64,000 bases of DNA from NCBI GenBank assembly GCA_016712505.1, contig JADJQY010000004.1, positions 558,001-622,000 on the forward strand, read 5' to 3'. The notes under the pieces were generated by a model. It saw nothing but the letters and a program-made list of their open reading frames with translations. It had not been told where the DNA came from and did not search any database. The stretch comes from Candidatus Eiseniibacteriota bacterium. Its GTDB lineage: Bacteria > Eisenbacteria > RBG-16-71-46 > CAIMUX01. Numbering within the stretch: the stretch's first letter is position 1; every line of letters begins with the position of its first letter. Positions 18,101 through 26,566 of this stretch are shown piece by piece. The position numbers and the translations under genes were made by a program.

Positions 18101-18158
18101 ATGAACTCGGTACGATCTCGTTAAGGGCCAATTTCAGACCAATGGGTCTGATTCCGTA

Positions 18159-18314
18159 TCATTCGGTGGCCGCGATCCGCTTCAACCGCCCCAGGCTCAG
18201 GCCGCCGATCGGCTTGTCCCGCCAGCGGATCACCCGCCACTCCACCCCGCCGGGGGCACTCTGGTTCGGGAACGAACGGACGAAAATCTCCGCCCCGTTG
18301 CCGGAGGCGCGAAG
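18159..18314 (-). pseudogene. C-terminal remnant of a third lipoprotein paralogue
   Basis: Directly after the TAG stop of the upstream lipoprotein, and in the same frame, 51 codons encode SGNGAEIFVRSF, a QSAPGGV linker and VIRWRDKPIGGL before a TGA. This closely matches the end of lipoprotein A (GDGADFFFREY, then IIRWRDKPVGGL). There is no start codon or lipobox, so it is the tail of a deleted tandem copy. It was detected only by reading through the stop. Confidence 0.75.
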
Positions 18315-18953
18315 CTACGGTCGGGTCAACCCCCCTCCTCCGGCGGGAAAGGTGATTGCTCGTTCGAGGCGGAGCCAGCCGAGCGATTGGTTGTTCCCGT
18401 CCCCCTCGATGTCGACCCACTTGTAGATCTGGAATCCACCGGTCGTCTCGACCAGGTAGAGGTCCACCTGCCCGGCGTAGATCTTGGTCTGTCCGTTGAG
18501 ACCGAAGGCGCAGGTGTATTCGAGGTCGTCGTAGTACCGGCGGTCGTCGCTCCCCTCGACCAACTGGATCTCGCGCTGCGCGCCCCAGGTCCAGACCACG
18601 GTGATGTTCCGATCGCGGGTGTCCTTCAGGATCTGGCTCCAGAGCCCGGTTTCGTCGTTTTGCCGCCAGCTGGCGGGGAATTGGGCCAGCAACTCGGCAT
18701 CGGTGATCGGCGGCTCGTAGCTGAACTCCGAACTGAGCGATCGATTGTAGTTCGAGGGCCCGCGTCCTTCGATGGCGCGTTCCACGTTCCCCAACACCTT
18801 TTCCTCGGTGGTCGGAGGATCGAACGGGATGATCGGTTCGTCCGAGGGGGGCTCCGGATCCCGGGTATCGAACTGCCCACAGGAAGCGACGAGCAGCAGA
18901 GCGAGGGCCCAGGCGGCAACGCGCCCGCGGGGCGAACCGGGTCGCTCGATCAT
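18315..18953 (-). CDS. Predicted lipoprotein (paralogue B)
   Basis: This 212-residue protein has a lipobox VASC (Cys25), an acidic/proline linker (DPEPPSDEPIIPFDPPTTEE), and then a body parallel to lipoprotein A: EKVLGNVERAIEGRGPSNYN, DLYLVETTGGFQIYKWVD and GWLRLERA. It is probably an outer-membrane or periplasm-facing lipoprotein of unknown function. The ATG at 18953 has GGAGG 5 nt upstream; the frame extends 5 codons further. It begins 15 nt after the stop of the outer-membrane barrel gene, so the two are likely coexpressed. Confidence 0.8.
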   Translation of the reverse strand: MIERPGSPRGRVAAWALALLLVASCGQFDTRDPEPPSDEPIIPFDPPTTEEKVLGNVERAIEGRGPSNYNRSLSSEFSYEPPITDAELLAQFPASWRQNDETGLWSQILKDTRDRNITVVWTWGAQREIQLVEGSDDRRYYDDLEYTCAFGLNGQTKIYAGQVDLYLVETTGGFQIYKWVDIEGDGNNQSLGWLRLERAITFPAGGGGLTRP

Positions 18954-18967
18954 CGTTCCCTCCGGCA

Positions 18968-21112
18968 TCAGAACTTCCGGTCCAGGCTGGCGCTGATCCG
19001 CCAGTGGTCCTTGCCCGGCACCTTGTTGGCGCGATCGACGCTCGCCCGCACGCTGAAGAGGGTCGAGAACTGGTGGTCCAGGCTGACGCCGGAGAGGAGG
19101 TCGAGGCGCTCGGTCCGGGTCACCTTGCCCGAGGCGAGGGTGGTCGACTCGCGCACCTCGAACTTCTGCGATCCGTGGAACTCGAATCCTTGCATCGCCT
19201 CGTACCGCGTCTCCACGAAGAGGTGCTGGTTGTTCTCCTCGTTCGACTTCGCATAGGTGCGGGGGTCGGTCTGGACCAGACGCACGTAGGAGCCGAGATC
19301 CTTGAAGGTGTACCGATGTTCCAGCTTCAGGGTGGCGCGCTCCCCGAGCCGTGAGTTGAGTCCGGTTGTCACCTGGGTCGAGCGGACGAGTCGATTGGAG
19401 TCCTCGCGAAAGTCAAAGACCGAGTAGGCCGCGCTGAGCAGGTACTTCTGATTGAAGGTGACGTTTGGCGAGAGCTTGTAGTCGTAGTTCGCGCTGATCG
19501 AGTAGTTCGTGTCGGTGGCGTTGCCGATCGAACGCTCCGCGGCGATGTTGATCGTATTCGTCTCGGTGCGGTCGAAGGTGATCCGGCCGCTGAACTTCGA
19601 TCCCTGCGGTTTGTAGTTCAAGGTCCCGTTGCCGCTCCAGCGCAGCTCGTCCCGATCTTGAGCTCCATCCAGATAGTGGTCGCTGGTCAGACGCCCCTCC
19701 CCCTGGACCGAGAGGGTGACCGCCTGGTTCAGCTTGCGGCGGATGATCTGATTCAAGCGAAAGAGGCGTCGCTGGTAGTCCGGGGTGGTGAAGTAGGTGA
19801 ATTCGGTGTCGGTCCGTTCCACCTCGGTGGTCATCTCGATTGCTCGAAGCGGCCCGGCCCAATCCGGCACGAGCAGATCGACCGTCGCCTTTCCCCCGTT
19901 TTCCCGCTTCCCGGTGCGCAGATTCTCGTTCCTCTGGGCGCCGTTGTTGACGAAGTTCGACCGTCCCTCGAGCGTAATCTCGAGCGCGTCATTCAGCTTG
20001 GAGCCGAGCGATCCGGATACCTTGTGATCGAGCACCGTGCGGGTGTCCCGCTCGCGCTTGGAGGTGTCGTAGAGCTGCTGCCGCGTGGAGCGGTAGTCGC
20101 CGTCGACCTTCAGCGAGAGGAGCCGTCCGGGTTTCAGCCGGAGCCCCCCCCGGGCCGACCGCGCGCGATTGGCGTTCGGTTCGGAGAGGACGGAGTCACT
20201 GAATGCCGGGGGAGTATCGAGGTTGCGCGGGTCGTAGAGCCATTCCTGGCTCCGGGTGTACGAATCCTCGCTGGCGTCGGTGGCAGAGCCGGAGGCGGTA
20301 ACTTCCCAGGAGTCGCCAGGTCCGGCCCGGAACAAGGAATCGAACTGCCGCTGCCAGCCATCGGTCGAGGTCGAGTCGTACTTGGTCAGGTAGCGACGCG
20401 CCCGCTCGCGGTTCTGTCGGATACTCTTCGTCTCGGTGAGCCCGAAGCTCCCCCCCAGATCCCAGCTGAACGACGCACTCGAGTCCGACATCGCGAAGAG
20501 ATCGCGGATCAGATGCTCCGGCGTCTTGGCGTCGACGAAGAGGTCGATGTTGCTGCCGTTCTCCACCGTCCGGCTGAAATCGGATTTCTCGAGCGAGCGG
20601 CGCCAATCGATTCGAGTTCCCGATGCCAGCCCGCCGAGGGCCGCCGCGTTGTAAGCCAATTCGACCAGCCCCTTGCCCCCGTTCCGCCGGTAGTTCTGCT
20701 GGGCCGAGTTCTTGGTGATGGCGAGGTCGAGCTGGGTCCGCGTACTCACCGGACCGAGCGCCCGCGCCACCTGGAAGCCCTGATTCCAGGTGCTCGAGGT
20801 CTCGAGCAGCGAGAGCGAGCTGGTGTAGTGCGGGTGCATTCCAAGGCGCCCGAAGAAGGTGCTGCTGGAATCGACGAAGGCCAGCTCGAGTCCCGGCTGC
20901 GCCTGGGCCGCGCCGGGCAGGCGGGCCAGCCCCAGGATTAGCAAGACCAGGAGCACGGGGACCAAGGGTACGGGGGGAACGCGGCACGCACTATGGGGGC
21001 CGGTGGTCCGGCCCCGTGGGCCGGAGGATGGTCCGCAGGTCCGGACTCCCGGACGCAGGCGGCCGACCGCACTCACCGTTCCAAGTGAAGGAAAGATCCC
21101 AGATGCGAGCAA
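18968..21112 (-). CDS. Outer-membrane beta-barrel-like protein
   Basis: A signal peptide (LVPVLLVLLILGLARLPGAAQA) is followed by about 620 residues with alternating polar/hydrophobic strands and abundant Arg/Asp/Thr/Tyr. Barrel-strand-like segments such as SISANYDYKLSPNVTF and HWRISASLDRKF occur, and it ends in the C-terminal Phe typical of outer-membrane barrels. No TonB plug or known enzyme motif is visible. The role (porin, assembly or export) is not assignable. The TTG at 21112 is the most upstream start, with GGAGG 9 nt before it, but it leaves an unusually long n-region, so an internal GTG is possible. The lipoprotein B gene follows immediately. Confidence 0.75.
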   Translation of the reverse strand: MLASGIFPSLGTVSAVGRLRPGVRTCGPSSGPRGRTTGPHSACRVPPVPLVPVLLVLLILGLARLPGAAQAQPGLELAFVDSSSTFFGRLGMHPHYTSSLSLLETSSTWNQGFQVARALGPVSTRTQLDLAITKNSAQQNYRRNGGKGLVELAYNAAALGGLASGTRIDWRRSLEKSDFSRTVENGSNIDLFVDAKTPEHLIRDLFAMSDSSASFSWDLGGSFGLTETKSIRQNRERARRYLTKYDSTSTDGWQRQFDSLFRAGPGDSWEVTASGSATDASEDSYTRSQEWLYDPRNLDTPPAFSDSVLSEPNANRARSARGGLRLKPGRLLSLKVDGDYRSTRQQLYDTSKRERDTRTVLDHKVSGSLGSKLNDALEITLEGRSNFVNNGAQRNENLRTGKRENGGKATVDLLVPDWAGPLRAIEMTTEVERTDTEFTYFTTPDYQRRLFRLNQIIRRKLNQAVTLSVQGEGRLTSDHYLDGAQDRDELRWSGNGTLNYKPQGSKFSGRITFDRTETNTINIAAERSIGNATDTNYSISANYDYKLSPNVTFNQKYLLSAAYSVFDFREDSNRLVRSTQVTTGLNSRLGERATLKLEHRYTFKDLGSYVRLVQTDPRTYAKSNEENNQHLFVETRYEAMQGFEFHGSQKFEVRESTTLASGKVTRTERLDLLSGVSLDHQFSTLFSVRASVDRANKVPGKDHWRISASLDRKF

Positions 21113-21288
21113 GCTCGCTCTCCTCCGAGGTGAAACCCTAGGTGTCGGGCATGAGGCCCTGGCGTAGCCGGTGGGCCTGGATGTCGAGCTGAAGAATTGC
21201 GAAGCTCCGACGTAGCAAGGTTTCTAAGGCCGCTCTCCCTCGAAGGCATGGAATCTCTGATGTGCGGGGTTCAGCGAAACTTGAGACG

Positions 21289-21318
21289 AGTCTAGCCAAG
21301 GCCGGAGCGAGGCGTCAA
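21289..21318 (-). promoter_or_regulatory. Promoter for outer-membrane barrel gene
   Basis: On the minus strand TTGACG (21318-21313), an 18-bp spacer and TAGACT (21294-21289) form a good sigma70-like promoter about 175 nt before the TTG start. The remainder of the 321-bp gap (21113-21433) shows no gene. Confidence 0.55.
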
Positions 21319-21353
21319 TCCGAACCTGCCCCGACCGGGGGGCGCTCGGCGCG

Positions 21354-21382
21354 TTGACGGTCGGGCGGCCGGTCGGTAGATT
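21354..21382 (+). promoter_or_regulatory. Promoter for flippase gene
   Basis: TTGACG (21354-21359), a 17-bp spacer and TAGATT (21377-21382) lie 52 nt upstream of the flippase start. It is arranged divergently with the barrel promoter, and the two -35 boxes are about 35 bp apart. Confidence 0.55.
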
Positions 21383-21433
21383 GCGGTCCATGCCACGCCT
21401 ACGCTCCGCCGACCCGGGTGGCCCGGGAACTCG

Positions 21434-22936
21434 TTGAAGACCGCTGGACAGCAGGTTTCCGGGGCGCTGCTCTGGACCATCGTGCCCCGCGCGGTGCAGA
21501 TGGTGGTGTCGGTCTTCACCTCGGTCTACATCGTGCGTGCCCTGGGCGGGTTCGACTACGGGACCCTGAGCGTGCTCCGCACCTTCCTGGCCCTGGCCGG
21601 TCTGGTGGTCGGATTCGGCTTTGGCCAGGCACTCAACCGGTTCATCCCGGAACTCCGGGTCCAGGGGCAGCACGACGAGGGACGGGCGCTGCTCTATCGC
21701 TGCCTCCTGGTCCAGTCCGGGATCTGGGTGGTGGTGGCCGGGGTCCTGGCCCTGCTTCGCGGAACGATCGCCGCTCACTACCCCACCTACGCCGATCCGC
21801 TCCTCCTGGGAGTGCTCCTCTCGATCCTCGAGGTCTACGCGCAGACCGTTTCGCAGTACACCATCGCCTCGTACCGCGCGCGCGAGCTGGCGGCGGGCAC
21901 GACCGCCGGAAGTCTCACCCTGGCTTTCGGTACCGCGTGGCTCCTCCACCAGGGGATGAAGGTGCCCGGCGTGCTCTGGGCAGGGGCGATCGGCAATGCG
22001 GTGACCCTGGTGATCCTGCTCGTGCTGCTGCGTCGGAGCGCGCCGAAGGGGAGCTTCGAGGCAACCGGAATCGGTCGGTTCCCCTGGAGCCGGCTGATGG
22101 CCTACGCGGCGCCCTGGATGCCGAACAACCTGCTCAACTACGTCGTGTGGCGGCAATCCGAGACGGTCTTCCTCGGCCTCTACCGCACCCGCGAGGAGGC
22201 GGGCTACTTCGACATTGCTTACAAGCTGCCGCAGCTCGCGCTGGAGTTCCTCCCGAGCTCGATCTATCCCCTGATCCTGGCCGGGTTCTCCGAGACCGCG
22301 ACGGTGGCCAAGGAGCGGATGCCGGAGTTCCTCTCGCTCTATTACCGGTTGCTCTTCTTCCTGCTCGCGCCGCTCTCGCTCCTCGGCCTGGCGATGGGCG
22401 ATCGCCTGCTGGTGATCCTCTACGGCGCGCCGATGGCCCCGGCAGGTCCCTACTGTCAGGCGTTCTTCGTCATCTTCACCGCGAGCTTCATCGGTACCCC
22501 GCTCAGCATGGCGGTCTACGTGGTCGAGCGGGTCTGGCTGAACCTCCTGCTCAACGTTGGCTATGCGTCGATCAACCTCGGACTCGATCTGCTGCTCATC
22601 CCTCGCTATGGACTGCTCGGCGCGACCATCCCGACCGCACTGGTGACCGTCCTGATCCCGTTCGTGCGCTACTGGGTGGCCCGGCGTTACGTGGCGCGGA
22701 TCGTGATCCCCTGGGGCTTCATGCTGAAGTGCTACCTCTCGGCCTCCCCCATTCTCGCTCTCTTCTGGCTCAAGCAGTGGGCGGAGACCGGGGCGCAGGC
22801 GCTGCTGCTCTGCCTTGCCGCCGCGTTGGTGACGGTGGTGAGTTACCGGCTCTGCCGCGTCCTCGGGCCGGAAGAGCGCTCGGTCCTCGAGCGTTCGCGG
22901 CTCCCGTTCCGTGCGCTGCTGCTCCGGTTGCTCTGA
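21434..22936 (+). CDS. Polysaccharide flippase / O-antigen translocase (MOP superfamily)
   Basis: The protein has 500 residues with about 12-14 hydrophobic helices. The N-terminus (GALLWTIVPRAVQMVVSVFT, then VYIVRALGGFDYG) is typical of Wzx/MurJ-like polysaccharide exporters, followed by FGFGQALNRFIPEL and later MPNNLLNYVVWRQSETVFLG. It would flip lipid-linked sugars across the inner membrane. No sugar-synthesis operon surrounds it, although a sugar nucleotidyltransferase and a glycosyltransferase occur 7-9 kb away. The TTG start has a weak ribosome site, and a GTG/ATG alternative is not obvious. A hairpin terminator follows. Confidence 0.88.
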   Translation: MKTAGQQVSGALLWTIVPRAVQMVVSVFTSVYIVRALGGFDYGTLSVLRTFLALAGLVVGFGFGQALNRFIPELRVQGQHDEGRALLYRCLLVQSGIWVVVAGVLALLRGTIAAHYPTYADPLLLGVLLSILEVYAQTVSQYTIASYRARELAAGTTAGSLTLAFGTAWLLHQGMKVPGVLWAGAIGNAVTLVILLVLLRRSAPKGSFEATGIGRFPWSRLMAYAAPWMPNNLLNYVVWRQSETVFLGLYRTREEAGYFDIAYKLPQLALEFLPSSIYPLILAGFSETATVAKERMPEFLSLYYRLLFFLLAPLSLLGLAMGDRLLVILYGAPMAPAGPYCQAFFVIFTASFIGTPLSMAVYVVERVWLNLLLNVGYASINLGLDLLLIPRYGLLGATIPTALVTVLIPFVRYWVARRYVARIVIPWGFMLKCYLSASPILALFWLKQWAETGAQALLLCLAAALVTVVSYRLCRVLGPEERSVLERSRLPFRALLLRLL

Positions 22937-22972
22937 CCACCCATCGCGCGACCACCGAGCCCAGAATACGAA

Positions 22973-23006
22973 ATCGTCCGCCGGGTCTTTGAACCCGACG
23001 GACGAT
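22973..23006. terminator. Convergent hairpin terminator
   Basis: ATCGTCCG-C-CGGGT pairs with ACCCG-A-CGGACGAT around a 6-nt loop, an 8+5-bp stem with one mismatch. It sits between the convergent flippase and HAF-repeat genes; TTTCG follows on the minus strand. Confidence 0.65.
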
Positions 23007-23041
23007 CCCCAAGCAGAACGACGCGCGAAGCCGCGGCGCTG

Positions 23042-24382
23042 CTAGCGCACCAGGTTCAACTTCCGGGTCTCGCTCCCCCCCGGGGTGACGATCCGGACGA
23101 AGTAGGTTCCCGACGGCAGGGAGCGCCCGCTCGCATCGAGCCCATCCCAGGTGATCGGATGACTTCCCGCCTCGAAGCGACGGTCCGCCAGGCGGAGGAG
23201 TTCACGCCCGGTGAGGTCGACCACACTCACCCGCGCTTCCTCGGCAGCGCGGAGCGCGAACGAGATGGTGGTCGCGCCGAAAGTCGGATTGGGCGCAACG
23301 CCGAGTCCGACGGCGAACGGAGCATCGTCGCCGACGTCGCTCGTGGCATTGCCGTCGACATGCGGCAGCCGCACGACGTAGGGCACGAACCAGAAGCCGG
23401 TCGGATCGATCGCCGTTCCCGCGATGGTGTACCCATCGGCCGAGATGCTGGTCGCGGTGTAGAGGTGGTAGCCGCCGACGTCGACGCTCATCGCGGTGAG
23501 ATAGCTCGCGAGCGGCTGCAGGCCGGCATCCTGGGTCCAGATCGTGGCGGAAGGGAAGCTGAAGAACGGATTGCCGCTCCAGCCGACCACGCGACCGTTG
23601 TCGGAGACGCCGGTGGCGGTGCTGCCCCAGGTCTCACCCGGCAACGCGCCGATGTCGATCAGTCCGGTGGAGGGGCTGTAGAAGAACGCGCTGCTGTTCG
23701 CCTCGCCGCACATCATGGTGCCGTCGCCGTTCACGCCGAGCAGCTCGCCGGCCACGTCCGGAGCGGTGATGTACTGCGGACCCTCCACGTCGGCCGTCCA
23801 AAACGCGGGACGCCGGAAGCCGAAGTCAGGCGACTCGTCGAATCCGACCACCACGGTGCCATCACCGGAGACGTCGCTGGCCCGGCTGGAGACGTTGGCG
23901 GAACGCCCGAGCAATACCGCGCTTCCTCCTTGCGCGCGAAACGCCTCGGCGCGGCAGCCCGGAACCCAGGTCAGTCCGACCGCCACGGTCGCGTCGCGGT
24001 TGAGCGCCCAGCCCGAGCTGATCGAGGCGCCGCAGGCCTCGCCACCGTCGGCGACGGGAAGCGGGGTCCAGTTGCCGTCCGGAGTCCAGGTCGCCGCGAC
24101 CTCGTTTCCCTGCGGGTCAGTGGCAGTGCCGATCACGGTCGAACCGTCCCCCGACACACCGGAGATCTGACCGGCCGGGAGGGTCACGTAACCGGTTGCC
24201 TCGGTCCAGTAGAAGCCGTTCCAGCCGCACAGGGCGGATCCGTCATCCGACACGTAGACCGCGCCGGGAAAGAACGAGTTCGGGAGCGGCAACGGCTGAA
24301 AGACGCCTGCGCCGGCGGCGAGATCAGCCGCCGCCGCGGCGGCGATGAGCGGCAGAGCCAGAGCGACGATCCTGTGCTTCAT
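23042..24382 (-). CDS. Exported HAF-repeat protein with FlgD/T9SS-like C-terminal tail
   Basis: The protein has 446 residues with a signal peptide (VALALPLIAAAAAADLAAGA). The body carries repeated HAF-type units (ISGVSGDGSTVIGTA, DVSGDGTVVVGFD, GVSDNGRVVGWSG, SISADGYTIAGTA), which probably form a beta-propeller. The last 85 residues (VAPNPTFGATTISFAL, VVDLTGRELLRL, SLPSGTYFVRI) are a FlgD-like beta sandwich, a tail common on secreted proteins of FCB bacteria. I placed the start at the ATG at 24382 with AGGAG 6 nt upstream. A clear promoter and a palindrome lie upstream. It is a likely surface or secreted protein with unknown ligand. Confidence 0.85.
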   Translation of the reverse strand: MKHRIVALALPLIAAAAAADLAAGAGVFQPLPLPNSFFPGAVYVSDDGSALCGWNGFYWTEATGYVTLPAGQISGVSGDGSTVIGTATDPQGNEVAATWTPDGNWTPLPVADGGEACGASISSGWALNRDATVAVGLTWVPGCRAEAFRAQGGSAVLLGRSANVSSRASDVSGDGTVVVGFDESPDFGFRRPAFWTADVEGPQYITAPDVAGELLGVNGDGTMMCGEANSSAFFYSPSTGLIDIGALPGETWGSTATGVSDNGRVVGWSGNPFFSFPSATIWTQDAGLQPLASYLTAMSVDVGGYHLYTATSISADGYTIAGTAIDPTGFWFVPYVVRLPHVDGNATSDVGDDAPFAVGLGVAPNPTFGATTISFALRAAEEARVSVVDLTGRELLRLADRRFEAGSHPITWDGLDASGRSLPSGTYFVRIVTPGGSETRKLNLVR

Positions 24383-24473
24383 GGTGAACTCCTGTCGATT
24401 GCGTGGCTGGGACGGGACGGGTGGGACTGACGATCGGGACAGCGCCGTCGGACCCGGGGATTCGCACCAGATC

Positions 24474-24502
24474 AGGATAGGCCGAGCCATCCGGATTGGC
24501 AA
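24474..24502 (-). promoter_or_regulatory. Promoter for HAF-repeat gene
   Basis: On the minus strand TTGCCA (24502-24497), a 17-bp spacer and TATCCT (24479-24474) give a plausible sigma70 promoter 92 nt before the ATG. Confidence 0.6.
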
Positions 24503-24503
24503 T

Positions 24504-24520
24504 AATTCTCTGAGAGAATT
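24504..24520. promoter_or_regulatory. Palindromic operator-like site
   Basis: AATTCTC-TGA-GAGAATT is a perfect 7-3-7 inverted repeat, abutting the -35 of the HAF-gene promoter in the divergent gap. A weaker similar sequence (TTTTCGGAGAA) follows at 24519-24529. The adjacent divergent gene encodes an HTH-containing protein that could bind here; this is inference. Confidence 0.5.
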
Positions 24521-24645
24521 TTCGGAGAACTCTGAGACCGAAAATCCGCTACCATCGGAAGGCACGCTGCGGAGATCCCGCTTGCACTCCCCCGGTTCCG
24601 GCTCGAAGGTGCCGCCCGCGGGAAGGCCCACAGAAAGGACGAGGG

Positions 24646-25884
24646 ATGCAGACCATGCTCGGGACGACCGGGGGCAGCCGGGACCTGGAACGAAACGTGG
24701 AGACGGTGGCCGAGGCCCTCCGCCATACGTTGCGGGCAGTGGCGGAGGAATCGATCGGGGCGACCCTCCGCCCGACCAAGCTCGCCACCCATCTCTCGCT
24801 CGACAAGAGCCTGGTCAGTCGCCTGGTTCGGTCGCTCAGAGCCGACTCGTCGGCGGATCTCATCCACCACGTCCCCTCCCCGACCGGCCTGGGGATGTTC
24901 CTCCAGGCAGCGGAGTCGGCCGGGGTCTCGCCCCAACGCTGCGGCGAGGCGCGTCGCGCCGTCGATGACTTCCGGACCCTGCTCGAGCAGATGCCCGGCG
25001 GCCGATCGTCCCTCGAGGCCTGGATCGCTCGCGGCACCACTGATGTGCGTCAGCGCGCCGAGCACACCGCGAAGCAAGCGGTCTACCGCGCGATGTCGCA
25101 TCTCCTCGGCTTTCACTGCGAGACGGTGCTCTCGGCCCTGATCCTGCAACCCTCGGCCGACGGCAACGCGGTCGACGGGATCGAGGTGAGTCAGCGCACC
25201 GCCGTGCGCCGGCTCCGGCCCGACACTCCAGTTGCCCTGTTCAGCATCGATCTCACCACCGCCCACGGTGAAGGACCGCGCCCCCGCCTCGAGCCGCTCG
25301 AGCCCGGCGCGGATCCGGCCGATCCGGGGAGCTACCTCGTCCCCAGCTTTTGCGATCCGGAGATGCCGCAGGTCGACATCCACCGCGACGCCGCGCACCA
25401 CGTCTTCGCGCTCTCCGACCGCTTCGGATCGGTCCACCATCCGGTGACGATCACCTCGGCCATGATGATCCGAAACGGCTGGATCCAGCGACGCAGCGAT
25501 TTGCAGATCGAGGACCAAAGAAACTACCTGCTCCACTATCCCTGCCGTCTGGTGGTCCGAGATCTCTACCTGCGGGAGGATCTCTACGTCGGCGCGGAGC
25601 CGGAGGTCCGCTGGGAGTTCCCAGCCCCAGGGGCGGCGCCCCGTTCCGTCGCTCAGACTCTCCCCACGCAACTCAACTCGCTCGATATCTGGACGCCGAT
25701 CGAGAACCTCGGCCGTGGTCCGGCCCGCTGGCCGGTCCCGAAGCTACCGGTGCATGCCCAGCTTGTCCGCCACGCCTTCGAGCGCTCCGGCTGGCAATCC
25801 GAGCGCTTCCGCGGCTACCGCGCCCGCGTCGTCTACCCCGTCCCCATGATCCTGATGGGCTGGAAGATCCCGCTACCTGTCTAG
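24646..25884 (+). CDS. HTH-containing protein of unknown function
   Basis: The protein has 412 residues. Residues 35-65 (LRPTKLATHLSLDKSLVSRL) look like a winged-helix/HTH recognition region. Near residue 80 is PSPTGLGMFLQAAESAGV. The remainder is an alpha/beta domain of no family I recognise, ending in RARVVYPVPMILMGWKIPLP. It could be a transcriptional regulator with a large effector domain. The ATG is preceded by AAAGGACGAGGG. It is divergent from the HAF-repeat gene, with a palindrome between the two, and it is followed directly by a GC hairpin. Confidence 0.65.
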   Translation: MQTMLGTTGGSRDLERNVETVAEALRHTLRAVAEESIGATLRPTKLATHLSLDKSLVSRLVRSLRADSSADLIHHVPSPTGLGMFLQAAESAGVSPQRCGEARRAVDDFRTLLEQMPGGRSSLEAWIARGTTDVRQRAEHTAKQAVYRAMSHLLGFHCETVLSALILQPSADGNAVDGIEVSQRTAVRRLRPDTPVALFSIDLTTAHGEGPRPRLEPLEPGADPADPGSYLVPSFCDPEMPQVDIHRDAAHHVFALSDRFGSVHHPVTITSAMMIRNGWIQRRSDLQIEDQRNYLLHYPCRLVVRDLYLREDLYVGAEPEVRWEFPAPGAAPRSVAQTLPTQLNSLDIWTPIENLGRGPARWPVPKLPVHAQLVRHAFERSGWQSERFRGYRARVVYPVPMILMGWKIPLPV

Positions 25885-25885
25885 C

Positions 25886-25908
25886 CTCGCGCGCCTCCGG
25901 CGCGCGAG
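25886..25908. terminator. GC-rich hairpin between convergent genes
   Basis: CTCGCGCGCC-TCC-GGCGCGCGAG is a perfect 10-bp stem with a 3-nt loop, starting 1 nt after the HTH gene's stop. There is no T tract, so termination strength is uncertain. Confidence 0.5.
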
Positions 25909-25927
25909 TGCCGCGCCACACTTCGGC

Positions 25928-26503
25928 TCACCGCGCCTCGTACGCCGCCCGCCAATGAACGATGTTGTACCCGACGATCGCACCAGCCCCCGTCCCCACC
26001 GGAATACCAACGTAGACCGACAGGAGCAACAGAGAGGCCAGGCCCAAGCCGGAGTCCTCGGATGCGTTGACGCTTCGAGCGAAGAGAATCGTCCCGATCG
26101 CGGGTGCAATCCCCAGCACCGTCGCCCCAATCAACGCGCCGCGCAGCGTCGACCTTCCGTGCGGCACATCCACCCGCACGATGTTCGGCTGAGGAAACGA
26201 GAGCATCGGTTTCGCCGTGTCGACCTCGAGCCCATCCGGGATCAGGTGCCACGTATCGCCGGGGCGCGCCACCTCTCGGGAAACGGAGCTGTGCCGCTGG
26301 CCGATCTCCAACCGAAGTCGGGGCGCGGCCTGAATCGCGAGGGTGTCGCCGAGTGCAATCCCCTGGGCTCCGAAGCGGTAGGTCGAAGCCGCCTCGGTCC
26401 CGACGGGAGCGGAAGCGGCGCTCAGTGCCAGGACGAGCGCGAGGGCCCGACGAACTCGGGCGGAAGTGCAGACCCAATGCGACATGAGCCGGAGGATGCG
26501 CAA
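25928..26503 (-). CDS. Small exported/membrane protein of unknown function
   Basis: The protein has about 191 residues. It has a signal peptide (ALALVLALSAASAPVGTEA), then a soluble part with SYRFGAQGIALGD-like sequence, and two C-terminal hydrophobic helices: LRGALIGATVLGIAPAIGTI, and SLLLLSVYVGIPVGTGAGAI, which is glycine-zipper-like. No family is recognised. The start is ambiguous: a TTG at 26503 follows GGGGAG by 5 nt, and an ATG at 26485 is also in frame. It lies 60 bp downstream of the subtilisin gene on the same strand. Confidence 0.6.
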   Translation of the reverse strand: MRILRLMSHWVCTSARVRRALALVLALSAASAPVGTEAASTYRFGAQGIALGDTLAIQAAPRLRLEIGQRHSSVSREVARPGDTWHLIPDGLEVDTAKPMLSFPQPNIVRVDVPHGRSTLRGALIGATVLGIAPAIGTILFARSVNASEDSGLGLASLLLLSVYVGIPVGTGAGAIVGYNIVHWRAAYEAR

Positions 26504-26566
26504 GGCCACTCCCCGCGGCAAGCGGAAAGTGGCCTCGCGCGAACGAGAACCGGTGGGCGGTCGCGA

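Noticed and set aside
24504..24520. LexA/SOS box
   Set aside because: The site has no CTG-N10-CAG or GAAC-N4-GTTC spacing; it is a different palindrome.
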